Assembly: GCA_001970855.1 (NCBI GenBank) | Contig: LSSN01000002.1 | Coordinates: forward strand, 1-64,000 | Source: Smittium culicis | Taxonomy: Eukaryota; Kickxellomycota; Harpellomycetes; Harpellales; Legeriomycetaceae | DNA: 64,000 bases | Direction of reading: 5' to 3' | In this document: positions 50,615 to 61,556 of the stretch, one piece after another | Layout of the letters: every line of letters starts with the position of its first letter | Numbering within the stretch: position 1 is the first letter of the stretch | The notes under the pieces: model-generated | Told to the model about the DNA's origin: nothing | Databases searched by the model: none | The model's input: only the letters and a program-made list of their open reading frames with translations | Translations under genes and position numbers: made by a program

Positions 50615-51540
50615 CTATACAAAAAAGTGGATTATAGGTACAGAGATAAGGATTAAATAAACGAGTGCGCGGAATGGGTTGATGGATAGGATGTAGTTTA
50701 GGATCCGAACTGGCGGCGGTAGCGATAATGAGGGGATTTGGTCTTTAACTCCGCTTATTGACAACACGGGAATTTGATGGCGATAAGCAGGGAATGCATA
50801 GAATTGGATAAGGGTCGATTCAAAATTTTTCTTGAAAATTCCATATGACATTTTTAAAAAATATATTTCAAAATTTCTGAATTGAAAAACGGATTTGATT
50901 CTTGTTGGGTCCAAGGGCACGGCTCAAGAATCGAATTTTTCAACACAAGGTAGATCTTCATTGACGGAGGACAAGTAGCAAGAGCCGTAAGGTTTTGTAT
51001 ATACTTTGCAGTTTTTAAGTTCAAAGGATAAGGGGACGTATTCGTAGGACGGTTCAGAACATATAATAAAATTATTATCATAGCGTAGTTCACTGGAGCA
51101 ATATCCGCGGACATCGTCAATGACCAAAGCGAAATCAAAGTTGGGGTCAAAGAGACCAACTCCATTCATGGAGCAGTATTCTCCGCATTCGTAGTCGATA
51201 GGAACGTTTTTTCTATTGAGTATAATATCTTTATGGGCCTGAATCTGAAGCGTTAAGTCGGATTTTTCCGAGAACGAACCTGTTTTGTCCAAATATAACC
51301 CCTGATATACAATATTGTACAATTCTTTTAGTTTAGAGTTTGCGCTAACAAACTCATGTATTTTCGATAAAAAGCGATTATTCCTATCGGCTAGTTCAAA
51401 CATAGAGCCTCAATAGCTATTTTCTTTGGTAATTACAAAGTCGGAATCGTTGAGTTTAATGCTAAGAAATTCGCCCAGCACAGTTAGTCTGAACTCATTG
51501 TCAAAATTTAACGGGAACATATATGAGAGGTATCGAGAAC
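50615..51540 (-). pseudogene. Membrane-protein gene, 3' part, with two in-frame TGA codons
   Basis: From an acceptor-like CTCTTAG before 51540, and from ATG at 51520, a frame of 302 codons runs to a stop at 50615 with just two interruptions, both TGA (51412-51410 and 50926-50924). Composition is coding throughout: for example NKL-type block SANSKLKELYNIVYQGLY, Cys-rich YECGEYCSMNGVGLFDPNFD and ELKNCKVYTKPYGSCY. It ends in a hydrophobic helix (ALVYLILISVPIIHFFV). The six or more Cys suggest an extracytoplasmic domain. Both TGA codons could be former Trp codons (TGG). Since TGA is a stop in the acid phosphatase gene, this is best read as a young pseudogene. Family not recognised; it is probably the continuation of the piece at 52786-53442. 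Confidence 0.5.
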
Positions 51541-52616
51541 TAAGAGTAGATATTTATACGCGTAGTTTTAAGATATGCAATGTATAAACAGCAAATATAT
51601 AAAGCTAAATTTGTAGACGCTGAGTTAGATTTCTGGTATCACCTGATAAGAAAGTGAAAGATAATATTGTAGTAAATACAGCGGTTTGTTTTAAGGTTTT
51701 GTAAGGAATTGATTAGTTGGGATGATAAGTTTTTCCATATAAGAGCTGAAAAGGATAAAAAAATCTAACACCAATAAAATTCGCAGATCTGTGTAGCGAC
51801 CAATGATCAATAGAGATTTTCAAATTCAGCGAGTCAATAAAATATCTATATAAAATGATTAAACTTGGATCCAGAGAATTTTTTTTAAATGCACTACCAA
51901 AATAGCGCTGAGCTATTTTCGCTCAAAATTTTTTGATTTACAGGTTCGAGACCAAGATGATAACGGAACAGTAAAATTTTTTTGAATGGCTCACAAACTA
52001 AATTAATTTCGTGCTTCAATGCTGGTACTGCGTTTTATTTTTAGTTTTCGGTTCAGCTAGTTTAAGTTGGGCCTGGAAAGCTCATAAGCCAATGTTACTG
52101 TAAATATGGCAGGTGCGTAGGAGGCTAGAATATAAAAGAAGCGATTGAGTCATCGCTTTCAATTTATGTTCACAAGCTTTACGCAGAATGAGAGAGCGGA
52201 CGAAAAAAAAACCATCGTTTGTTACGGCATATTGGCCTAAAAGGGAATAAGGCCCAGAAATAAAGGCAGCTGATTATTGGTAGATGTCATGAAAGAGAGC
52301 TATTGGTAGATTTATATATATAATAGATGGTTTTTAGATCAGCAAATGTGTGTAAAAAAATAATAATTTGAAACTGAATAATGATATTGTAATCGAGAGC
52401 CACAGATTAGTAAATTTGGTCTCAACGCGAGGAGGAATTAGGAATCAATCTACAAAAGTTAAATAATAATTAGTAGAAAAATTTTTATGAATTATCCGAA
52501 AATTTATTAGAAATTAGAGATTAGTCGTTAGGGATTAAACTACACGTAACAGTTCAACAGAAATCCAAGCAATTATCAACAATATACCCCCAATGATTAT
52601 ACCAGCATACATGGAA
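51541..52616 (-). pseudogene. Degraded middle of the membrane-protein gene
   Basis: On the minus strand scattered coding-like pieces appear, such as ASYAPAIFTVTLAYELSRPN (a likely membrane helix, about 52080-52130) after an acceptor-like ATATTCTAG, and EINLVCEPFKKILLFRYHLG (about 51950-52010). Frames change and stops intervene. They lie between the two better-preserved parts, so they are probably its lost middle exons. Confidence 0.3.
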
Positions 52617-52800
52617 GATTCTTTTGAGGAGCGGGACTTTTCCTATTAAAAATATCCTTAGCTTCAAAATTTATTTTGGTACTACAATTAACCAGAAAAT
52701 ATTATCAAATGGATTAAATAGTTTAGCCAATAATACCTAATAATTGCTGCTATGAAATGGATTTCCTACGAAGTAAATGTTTCTCTCACTCTAAGAATCT
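52617..52800 (-). mobile_element. Reversed LINE 3' fragment inside the membrane-protein gene
   Basis: GATTCTTTTGAGGAGCGGGA and TTCAAAATTTATTTTGG, then TTAGCCAATAA and the end AAGAATCTCC, match the copy at 31967-32170 block by block. The 5' piece of the membrane-protein gene runs straight into its GGAGATTCTTAG end, so the insertion cuts the gene. Confidence 0.5.
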
Positions 52801-53442
52801 CCTATAAATACTTTTCATTATAGTTTTAATTAATGCTATAATTAAAGCGATGATTCCAGGAAACCAAACTATACAGAAACTTAAAACGTAATAAGAGATC
52901 AGATAAATATCTTGAATATGATTATGTATAGCAAGTATTACTGGTTTAAGACTATAAAAGTATGTATCCAGGGCATTAAACCGTTTCTCTTCCACATTCG
53001 TATATAATGTTTTATAAGCAATGGGCTGGAGCGGGATCTCAGTATGAGTACCATTGGGTGATGTCCAAATCCTTTGCGGGTTATTTCTGGAAAATATCAG
53101 CTTACAGTCGAGTTTGCTGAGTAACATGAAGGCATATTTGAGCCTCGAATAGCTTTATAGGCCTTCTTTTTTGGCTCGGAATTGCAAAAGCCAAAGCAAA
53201 TTAGTAACAGAAATCCATTTTCATTTCTAACCGATTACGTTAATTTTGTCCCACAAGATTTTTTGCTTACTAAAAGCTACTCTTCCAAACATCAGATAAA
53301 ATACTGCAGAGAAAAAACAAATGCTGTAGATTTCTGAAACTTTAGGCGATACTCGCCTAATTTGCTTTAATTTCATCCACAAATATAATTTCCCCCTTAT
53401 TTTTCGATAAGTATAGCACCCTACATGCCCTCTTCGTTTCAT
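52786..53442 (-). pseudogene. Membrane-protein gene, 5' part
   Basis: Two exons are proposed: 53442-53239 and 53100-52786, joined by a phase-0 GT-AG intron (138 nt). The 172-residue product has a basic N-terminus (MKRRGHVGCYTYRKIRGKLY), a membrane helix (SICFFSAVFYLMFGRV), the luminal-looking block RIWTSPNGTHTEIPLQP and a second helix (VLSFCIVWFPGIIALIIALI). It stops after a few residues encoded by the LINE fragment, so the gene is truncated there. Family not recognised. It is head-to-head with the Chs3-like gene at 53758. Confidence 0.35.
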
Positions 53443-53757
53443 ATTTTGCAAAATATTACCAAAGACACGGTTTCTTTGCTAGAGTTGAAGTTATACATAA
53501 ATATTTACCTTTTTTTTTCTGCTTTAGCTCTCTTGAGAATGCCTACCAATTTAGCTTCTACGCTCAATTAGCTTTTCACAATTTTATACCACTTAAGCTG
53601 CTAGTATGCTCTAAGATATGTTACTACAAAATATCCATTTATATTCATAGTCCCTCAATCGCTTTTCCATAAAGTCTTCTCAACTATTCACCCATCTGCC
53701 ATATCTTGATTCGCCCATTTATGTCTCTATTATTTTTTCGAGCCTGAATTACTCTAG

Positions 53758-56700
53758 ATGTATAATAAAAAACCAAAAAATATTCATAACCACAGTCCTG
53801 ATTTCACCTCAAACCCCGAAAATGATACCCAGAATCTCATAAATACTAACCCCCTTCAATTAAGAAACCATATTAACGAATCCTCCTCCGGATCAATCAA
53901 AATTTCACATCTTTATGATATTCGAGGCCCTAAAGCCGAAGCTCCCACTGATTTCAAAATTCCAAATATAAAAGACTTAACGAATTCTTTCCTAAATGAC
54001 CAAGAAATCCTCTTTTTTTCTTCTATCTCCTCAAAACACGCTCCTCATCAGAAAAATTCTAAAAAATTAAATACCATTCTAAATTCAAATTCATTTCTTA
54101 CCGATCATAGTAATCTAGCCTTATTCTCCAACTCTATAACAAACAACTTCAGCTATAGAAAAAATAAAAGCTATAAATCCGATCCCCATAGCTCTTCGAG
54201 TATTCTTTCCAGAAAACCCTCTAAAAATAATTTTGTTACGAAAAAAATTAAATACAATAACTCATTTGGTTCTCTTTCAAAGAAATCTGTAAATCGTATA
54301 CCCGATACTGCATACCATCGACCGCCTAAAATTCTGAAAAATATCCCAGCCCCTAACCCATCAATAAAATCAAAGAAACCTAACGAATTATCTCCAACCA
54401 AACTGTTATCCAAAGAACATCAAACAAAATTTAGCCCTCACAATTCAACAAACCTTTCCATCCTCCCATTTAACTCAAATAAATTACATCCCAATTATCG
54501 TACTCCTGTTTCAAAAAATGTAAAATCACTCAATAAAAGATTTAGTTTCACTCAAAGCACCTCATACAATCGCCAATCACCAAAAATTAAGTATACTCGC
54601 CAAAGAAGAAATAGAATTTCTGAACTATCTGACATTGAAGAGATTGAAGAAATATATTTCCACCCAACCATCCCTCCCAATGAATCCAATCATCAGCTCA
54701 AAAAAAATCCTCAGAATAATCAAGATAAAAGTCTGTCTTTCCTACACGAATCCAGCAACAATATTAAAAGATCGTATTACTCTGATGATGAAAGTAATAT
54801 TCAAATAAAAAAGCACAAAAATAATAACCATATTCACTTATACCCAAACACCAAAAAAAAAAACCTCACAGAAATATCCAAAAAAGTATACCCCTCACCA
54901 CAAAAAAATATCCGCATTATATCTCATTTAAAAAAATGCTCTTTTTTCTATGCAAGAAAAAAAGTCAAGTTTAAAATCTTATACTCACGCTCAATTATTT
55001 ACGATGCTAAAAGTTATAATAAAACTTTCTTAAATTATAAATCAAGTCAGACCCACAGTTCTAAACTATATACTCCACAAATGCATCTCAATTTATCGTT
55101 TAATTACAGGAAGCTGTATAAAAAAAGGACGATCTCTCTAGAAATAAAAAGCGAGTCTATCATTGAAAACCGCTCAAGTGATTCCACTAGTGAATCTCAC
55201 CCCAAGCTATTAATAACCTCTAGCAAAAAAAATTTTAAGCTTGTTAGCTTTAAAAAAGCTCCTGAGGTTTTATATCATTCCGATAACCATAACACGAATT
55301 TCCCCCCCTCATCAATCTCCGCAAATTATCCTCCTTGTACCTCCCAAAATCTCCCCAAGTTGCATTCATTTCCATATCCAAAACTCAAAATTTTTGACCA
55401 TATTAAAGATTTTTTTAGTGATATGAATATTCTAAGTATCCTCGGAACAAAAGTTGATTCAAATAACTCAACAATGAACTTTATCGCTTATTCGCTTTTA
55501 ATCACCACAGTTGTCACTTTTTTGATTTTAATTATTTTCCTCATTTCCAGCACTTCTTGCAACGCTATTTCTCTTTATACTACAGCTTCACTCGCTAGAT
55601 CAAAAAACTTTAGCGCTCTTGGATCTGTATTTAATATAAATCAAAAAAAATCACCAGAATTGTACAGCTTACTTTTACCTTATTCTGGAAATGACGTATC
55701 CGATTTTTTTGCTCCTTACAAAAAATTTTTAAACCCTCAAAATACCCCTAGTACAAATGTAGACTTTTTTTTAAGTTCGTGCCCATTTAATCTAACTAAT
55801 ACTAGCAACTGGTTTAGAAAATTTAGTATGGACCCTGATAATTCGTTTAACATTGATAATTTTAATAACATGCAACAAAAAAACACAGATTATAGATATG
55901 TTTTAAATAGCAACAGAGTTGGACTTTTATATTTGCCCATCTCTGGATCTTTCGCTAATAAGGACTTCCCATATCACTATGTGATAATTAACAAAGAAGT
56001 ATATGATTTTACTGCATATTTAAAATACTCTACCTATTCTATAATCGAAAATGACCAAACTGTTATGAAAATCAACCACACTTCAAGCTTCATTGATCCT
56101 AAAATCGTTCGCATAATTTTGGAAAACAAAGGGCTGGACATTACCAGCCTACTTAAGTCTAATATCACCAATACATCTTTTAATTCTGTCACCACTTGCC
56201 TCAAGAAATTTTTTTACAGAGGTGTCGTATCAAGATCTATCAAATCTTATGCCTGTGTCGGTGTCGGCATCTTTGAATGGTTTATATTATCGCCTTTATT
56301 TTTCGGACTTCTTTACCAAAATTTTATTTACCTTGTTATTCTTTTCCGGCAAAAAAAGCACTATTACCACAAGCTTCAGAATTCATCGACCAATTTAAAT
56401 AGCTCAACTTACAACGAAAATATTAGAAAAAAATCCAACAGTCAGAATTTAGCTATTTTGGCCAATGACGAAGATATGAACAACCTCAGCAGCTCAACTG
56501 ATTGCTCTAAAGACAGCCAAAAGGAATTGGCCATAAACAGCCATAATTTTAAATTAGCCGAAAGATTAGGGAATAATAATAATAATAATAGCTCACAAGA
56601 AAATCATTACAGCGAAAACTTCAGAACTAATAAGAGACAGATATCTAATGGTACATTTAGCGGTTCTACTATACCTCTTGAAAATGACACTTTATCTATA

Positions 56701-58221
56701 GCTGAAAATGGTACACGTAATAGTAGAGTGATAATATCACTTCTATTAACCAACGAAACTATAGAAATGATTTCGTCAACAATAAATTCTATACTCGAAA
56801 ATTCATACAACACAGAAAATTTAGTGCTGTTTGTCGTTGTTGATGGTAGCAATGAAGTTTTAAAAAGCGTTTTAGAAATTTTGGATTATTGCGGATCTGT
56901 TCCTGAACCTAAAATCTATGGAAGCCAGGGTCAAGACCTTAAAAATCATGTAGAATATCAAAACAGGGATCGAATTTTTGATACAATTGAAGACCTAGAA
57001 AGCTTTTTGCTCGCTAGAGTATTTTCAGGAATTCTAACCAAAAGCGGCACAACAATTTCTTACGTCATCGTCGCAAAGGATAGTTATCAAGGCCACCTTG
57101 ATTCAATCATGCTAACTTTTGGCCTTTTTAAGGGAATCGAAATACGTGCTGACACTCCACTATTACCAAAACCAAGCCCTAATTCCAACAATCTAGCTTT
57201 AAATAGTGACAGCTTATTTGGCAATTATGGACCACGACCATTTAGTGATTTATCAAAATCTAAATCATTTTCAAATAGACTAAACAAAAAAAGAAAAAAA
57301 ATAGCCATATTCTTAGAGGACGAATTGTACAATACTTTTACAGAATTAGGTTATCCTTTAGACCAATTCGAGTATTGTTTGGTAGTTGATGTTGGCATGT
57401 ATATTGAGAAGTTCTCTATTAGAAGCATGGTTACAAAAATGAACAAGGATATAGATATTGATGTTTTACAAGGATCAATCGAAACATCTTATCGAGGGTT
57501 TTCAATTCCGAAGATAATCCAAACGTACGAAGCTCATTTAAGGTATACTTTAAATTCATATTTCGGTGGAATAATAGGCGCTAAAAACTTGCGAGATCGA
57601 GGGTTCACTTTATACAGGGTGCTGATTAATGGAGAAAAGATGTTTATTGGCAGCCCTGAGATTCAAAGTCAGCTCGGCGAGCTAGTTAAAAACACTGTGC
57701 ATAATAGGCAGATGCTGAGCGGAAATGGCGACTGCGTTATGGATCTTCTGCTAATAAAGACATTTCCGAGCACAAAATGGAGGTTTGACTACATGGCAAG
57801 TTCAAAGTGCCCTGTTTACGAGAGCTTGCATGAACTTGATATTAATGAGCGACAGTGGCTGAAAACAAGAATTCATCTGATTCTGGAGAATTTAAAGCAG
57901 CGGCGGGTAGGCACGGTTTTCAAAGCAGTATACTCGTTCCGCTTACTAATGCTATTGCTAAGCCCGCTCCTATCTCTATTCTATTTCTTGATCATCTTCA
58001 GCAATACAGCATTTACCATATTCACAAACAGAATCATAATTTCATCGTTTGGGTTCATTTTTATCGTCTCGCTAATCCTTCATTTTGCCTACAGTAAACT
58101 AAATATGTACATCTACTTTATCATCTACATTATCATCGGGATCCCATTTTATTACATCTGGATACCCATAACTGCCCTTATCTCAATGAATAGAGTTTCG
58201 GACAAACCCAACTTGGACTAG
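53758..58221 (+). CDS. Chs3-like (class IV) chitin synthase homologue with altered catalytic motifs
   Basis: Intronless, 1487 residues; a TAG directly before the ATG fixes the earliest start. Residues 1-570 are a basic, Ser/Asn/Lys-rich disordered arm. A membrane helix follows (573-598), then a cytochrome-b5-like segment (YVIINKEVYDFTAYL), GLDITSLLK and CLKKFFYRG, the order seen in class IV chitin synthases, and a second membrane region (about 838-870). The GT2 domain starts near residue 990 (FVVVDGS at 1025-1031). C-terminal helices span about 1385-1480. Chitin synthases polymerise UDP-GlcNAc across the plasma membrane. Here the usual VDADT is VDVGM (1210-1214), GEDR is NGDC (1323-1326), QRRRW is NERQW (1363-1367) and RPGNRGKRDSQ is reduced. 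Some acidic residues and the Trp persist. It may be inactive, regulatory or changed in substrate. Confidence 0.8.
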   Translation: MYNKKPKNIHNHSPDFTSNPENDTQNLINTNPLQLRNHINESSSGSIKISHLYDIRGPKAEAPTDFKIPNIKDLTNSFLNDQEILFFSSISSKHAPHQKNSKKLNTILNSNSFLTDHSNLALFSNSITNNFSYRKNKSYKSDPHSSSSILSRKPSKNNFVTKKIKYNNSFGSLSKKSVNRIPDTAYHRPPKILKNIPAPNPSIKSKKPNELSPTKLLSKEHQTKFSPHNSTNLSILPFNSNKLHPNYRTPVSKNVKSLNKRFSFTQSTSYNRQSPKIKYTRQRRNRISELSDIEEIEEIYFHPTIPPNESNHQLKKNPQNNQDKSLSFLHESSNNIKRSYYSDDESNIQIKKHKNNNHIHLYPNTKKKNLTEISKKVYPSPQKNIRIISHLKKCSFFYARKKVKFKILYSRSIIYDAKSYNKTFLNYKSSQTHSSKLYTPQMHLNLSFNYRKLYKKRTISLEIKSESIIENRSSDSTSESHPKLLITSSKKNFKLVSFKKAPEVLYHSDNHNTNFPPSSISANYPPCTSQNLPKLHSFPYPKLKIFDHIKDFFSDMNILSILGTKVDSNNSTMNFIAYSLLITTVVTFLILIIFLISSTSCNAISLYTTASLARSKNFSALGSVFNINQKKSPELYSLLLPYSGNDVSDFFAPYKKFLNPQNTPSTNVDFFLSSCPFNLTNTSNWFRKFSMDPDNSFNIDNFNNMQQKNTDYRYVLNSNRVGLLYLPISGSFANKDFPYHYVIINKEVYDFTAYLKYSTYSIIENDQTVMKINHTSSFIDPKIVRIILENKGLDITSLLKSNITNTSFNSVTTCLKKFFYRGVVSRSIKSYACVGVGIFEWFILSPLFFGLLYQNFIYLVILFRQKKHYYHKLQNSSTNLNSSTYNENIRKKSNSQNLAILANDEDMNNLSSSTDCSKDSQKELAINSHNFKLAERLGNNNNNNSSQENHYSENFRTNKRQISNGTFSGSTIPLENDTLSIAENGTRNSRVIISLLLTNETIEMISSTINSILENSYNTENLVLFVVVDGSNEVLKSVLEILDYCGSVPEPKIYGSQGQDLKNHVEYQNRDRIFDTIEDLESFLLARVFSGILTKSGTTISYVIVAKDSYQGHLDSIMLTFGLFKGIEIRADTPLLPKPSPNSNNLALNSDSLFGNYGPRPFSDLSKSKSFSNRLNKKRKKIAIFLEDELYNTFTELGYPLDQFEYCLVVDVGMYIEKFSIRSMVTKMNKDIDIDVLQGSIETSYRGFSIPKIIQTYEAHLRYTLNSYFGGIIGAKNLRDRGFTLYRVLINGEKMFIGSPEIQSQLGELVKNTVHNRQMLSGNGDCVMDLLLIKTFPSTKWRFDYMASSKCPVYESLHELDINERQWLKTRIHLILENLKQRRVGTVFKAVYSFRLLMLLLSPLLSLFYFLIIFSNTAFTIFTNRIIISSFGFIFIVSLILHFAYSKLNMYIYFIIYIIIGIPFYYIWIPITALISMNRVSDKPNLD

Positions 58222-61200
58222 TTTTTATTTTTCGATCTTAATTCCATGTCAGTATATTATTTCTTACCTCGCTAGAACCTCTAGAATCACGCACTTTGTC
58301 ATTGTCATTGTAGTTTTATATATTTATTTATCTTGTAAGTAAATTTTCCTATTATTTTGTTTTTTAGTTTTCACTTTTTTTTTTTAAACCATTTAGTCTA
58401 TTTAGAAAATAATAAATGCATAGATTGAACCATAAAAATATAAACTATAAAAAAAAACTCTATAAGACATCTGTTTGTAAAGAGAAAAAAGTAGACTGTA
58501 AAAAAACGATTTCAGATGCATATTTTTTAGAAGGGTTGTTAGCGTATAATTATTTGAAGAATATTTTCCGACATTTCTGATTAATTTAGCACCTTAACGT
58601 TTCGGTAAGATAAGAAGCATTTGATTTGTTGTGATAGTTGATAAACACCCAAGTAAAATTACAGTTGTCTTTATGAGAGGCAAATTCTAGTTACAGACTG
58701 TTCAATGGTATCATGGAATTACAAATTGGATAAAAATTCAGTGTAGAAAGTGTAATTTATCTGTGCAAACGAAAAAAAGGGGATACCCATGGATACACAG
58801 AGTGAGATGATCGATAATTTAATCGTTTCTTTCTTTTATTTTTTTTTTGAAAGTTTATTTTAAATATAATACAGACCAAAAATAATTATAGAATAACCAA
58901 GTAGGATAGATAATTTCCATTATTTATTTACTTGAAAATACAAAAAAAAATTAATTGAACAATCTATGGTAATAATAAATTATTATTCACCAACAATAAA
59001 ATATTAGTATGAATATATATATATATATATATATATATGGAAAAACTAATTTATTAAAAATAATAAACAGGCAAAAAATAGTATAAACTATTGGGTAAGT
59101 AAAGTTGATATGATCATTTAGAATTTCTATTTTGCCTTTAAAAATAAAAGTTTTTTTTATTTTAAAATTATTTTAAAAGTTTATGATTTATTAGATTTGT
59201 CTTTTCTAAGACTTTATTTTTTAAAGAGTAGTTTAAATATGATGTATTCTGATAATATATTGTTATTGATACATATGACACCTAAAACTTGGAATTGAAT
59301 TATTTTGAATCATAGCCTTTTAGTCAATTCAATTATAGTTGATATTAATTTAATGAACGTATTAGTATTTTGAACATGCTTAATGTAATGATATTAAAGA
59401 GTAATAGAGAAACTTCTGGACCTCGAATGGACATTTTTAGTGCACAAAAAAATAAAGGGAGCGTTAGATTAAAAATATAAAAAAGTGCGGTGTGCACTTG
59501 GGAGATTTAAGATTCTGATATTTTGATTGGTAGAAAATATTAATAATTGAATATTTAATTTACTGAGCCGGATATACAAAGATGATATTATTTAGCTATC
59601 AACAGATGATTTTCTTTATAAAAAATTGAAGCCGGCACACTAGCTGCAAATAAATAAAACAAACCATATTTTGGATTTGACAGTTCATGTTTAATACTGT
59701 TTTAAGGCTGTTAAATTTTAATTATCAACAGTAATTTAAGATGTTTTGAAAATGAAGGTGAAGTGATTTGTTTCGTGTAGCTTATTTGGAGTAGAATGAG
59801 AATAATCAGAGTGCATGATATTATAAATAATGTGCTATAAGAATGTTCTAAAATTTTATTTAGTTATTTATTGTGTCTTTTTATAAAATTAAATACTAGG
59901 CGGGAGGCTCCTTACTGGGCAGAATTTTGGCTCTTACAAACAGTTATACTTGCAACCATAAAGTTTTTTTTTGGTATAATCACAATTTTGTATTGGGGGG
60001 GACTATACATTATCAACTAACAGTATTTACAGATAAATTATTAAAAAAAAAAATTAGTGCTTTTTTTATCGATCCTCTATAGAATAAGGTAACAAAATCG
60101 ATTAACTAATACTGTAAACTTTACTATCCAATGCCTACAATAAATCATAAATGAATTTAAAATCATTTCTTAAAATAGCTTACTAAGCTTTCCATTTCTC
60201 TTCCAGGCGTTATCTAATGCGAATTGTTTGGACGTTGAATTTTGTCGAAATATGTAAAGGCTAAATAAAGCAGGCCAATAGGCATCTTTAATTGATCTGC
60301 GATATGGTTGGCCAGGATAGTTTTTGTTTGGGATTTAGGGAATTGCGGCTATTGACTGCTTTAAAATAAGTAAATAAATGCCACCAAGAGAGCATACAAC
60401 GAATGCTGCCCTCACCAGGCTACCCTTTTTTTTTTTTTTTTTTTCTCTTATACAAATTGACAAAATGGGCTTGCATTATTTTCATGTTTACTGTTGATTT
60501 TTTTTTTATTGTGTTACTTTTCGCATTTAGGCAGTTTATATTTTTTCCAGCACCGTATCTATTATTATTGGTGTGGGCTAGAATTATAAGTTCGCATTAC
60601 TTTTTAATTAAAAGTAAACAGTATATATTTTTTTTCCCGACACTTATACACGCTTTTTACCTACTTGACGATTATTTCTGCCTTTTACTTTTGAGCTGAT
60701 AATTTAGTAAACAATACTAAACACTCTTCTTATCATTCTCCTCTTTATCGGCTTTGAAAATATACAAACTATCTATAAAGATATACACGATATTCCTGTC
60801 AATTCATCTCTTTTTATGCTAATAATAATATCCTGATTGATATCTTTACACTTATAGCCTCACCATTTTATATGAATTTCTAAAGAGTTTCATACCCGAT
60901 TTGTTATATTATAAAAATTTTCGAGAACAAAATATCTCGTCTACTATAAGACGATTTCTTCTTTGCAGTATACATATTTTACTCTCGGTTTAGTATGCTT
61001 TACTAGAATAAATACTTTAATAAAATTTTACTCCAACGAGGCCGTATGATCCCTTATACCTTTTCCCGATCTTTACTTAACTATAATTAAAAATACTTTT
61101 AAATCTTAAGCTGCACTTATACTTCAAGCATCAACACAGCCTTTAATATTGTATAAAATTGCCGTGAATCGAGAATACCTAAGAACATTCTTATCAACAA

Positions 61201-61556
61201 ACAACTTCATATAAATCATACATAAAATAAAATAAAATTTCCCCTCATTCCTCACATTGTACATCAAAAAAACAAAATTTTCTTTAATAGCCGCCTTTTC
61301 TCTAATTCCGCGACATAAGAATTTTCTCCGACTGTATTCAACTTGCTTCATTTCAAATCTAAACAAGAAATAATTGATTTAGCTACTGTCTGGTAACTTT
61401 AATTTCCCTAACCAACACTTTATATATTTTTATTTTTAAAAATAAGTCCCATTGCGTAAAAATATTCATTTTCCTCGCTTTTATAACTCATTCCTATTGA
61501 AATCTGATCTAATAGCCGCTAATACTCAGAATAGCATTCTTAATTCTATTTTAAGA
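58222..61556. other. AT-rich intergenic stretch with AT microsatellite
   Basis: About 3.3 kb with no supported gene. It includes an (AT)n run at about 59013-59038, a G run near 59995-60001 and a T run at 60425-60443. An open frame at 60403-60699 is driven by the T run. The short ATG frame at 60378 (MPPREHTTNAALTRLP) ends in that T run and has no donor site. Confidence 0.45.
59013..59038. repeat. (AT)n microsatellite
   Basis: An uninterrupted run of about 13 AT units. It is the longest pure dinucleotide repeat noticed in the window. Confidence 0.9.

Noticed and set aside
50615..51540. Genome-wide use of TGA as Trp
   Set aside because: The acid phosphatase gene ends naturally at TGA, and the recognised genes use TGG for Trp. 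Decay of one gene is simpler.
60378..60699. Possible gene starting MPPREHTTNAALTRLP or the hydrophobic frame at 60403
   Set aside because: The frame enters a long T run giving poly-Phe, then meets stops; there is no splice donor before the run.
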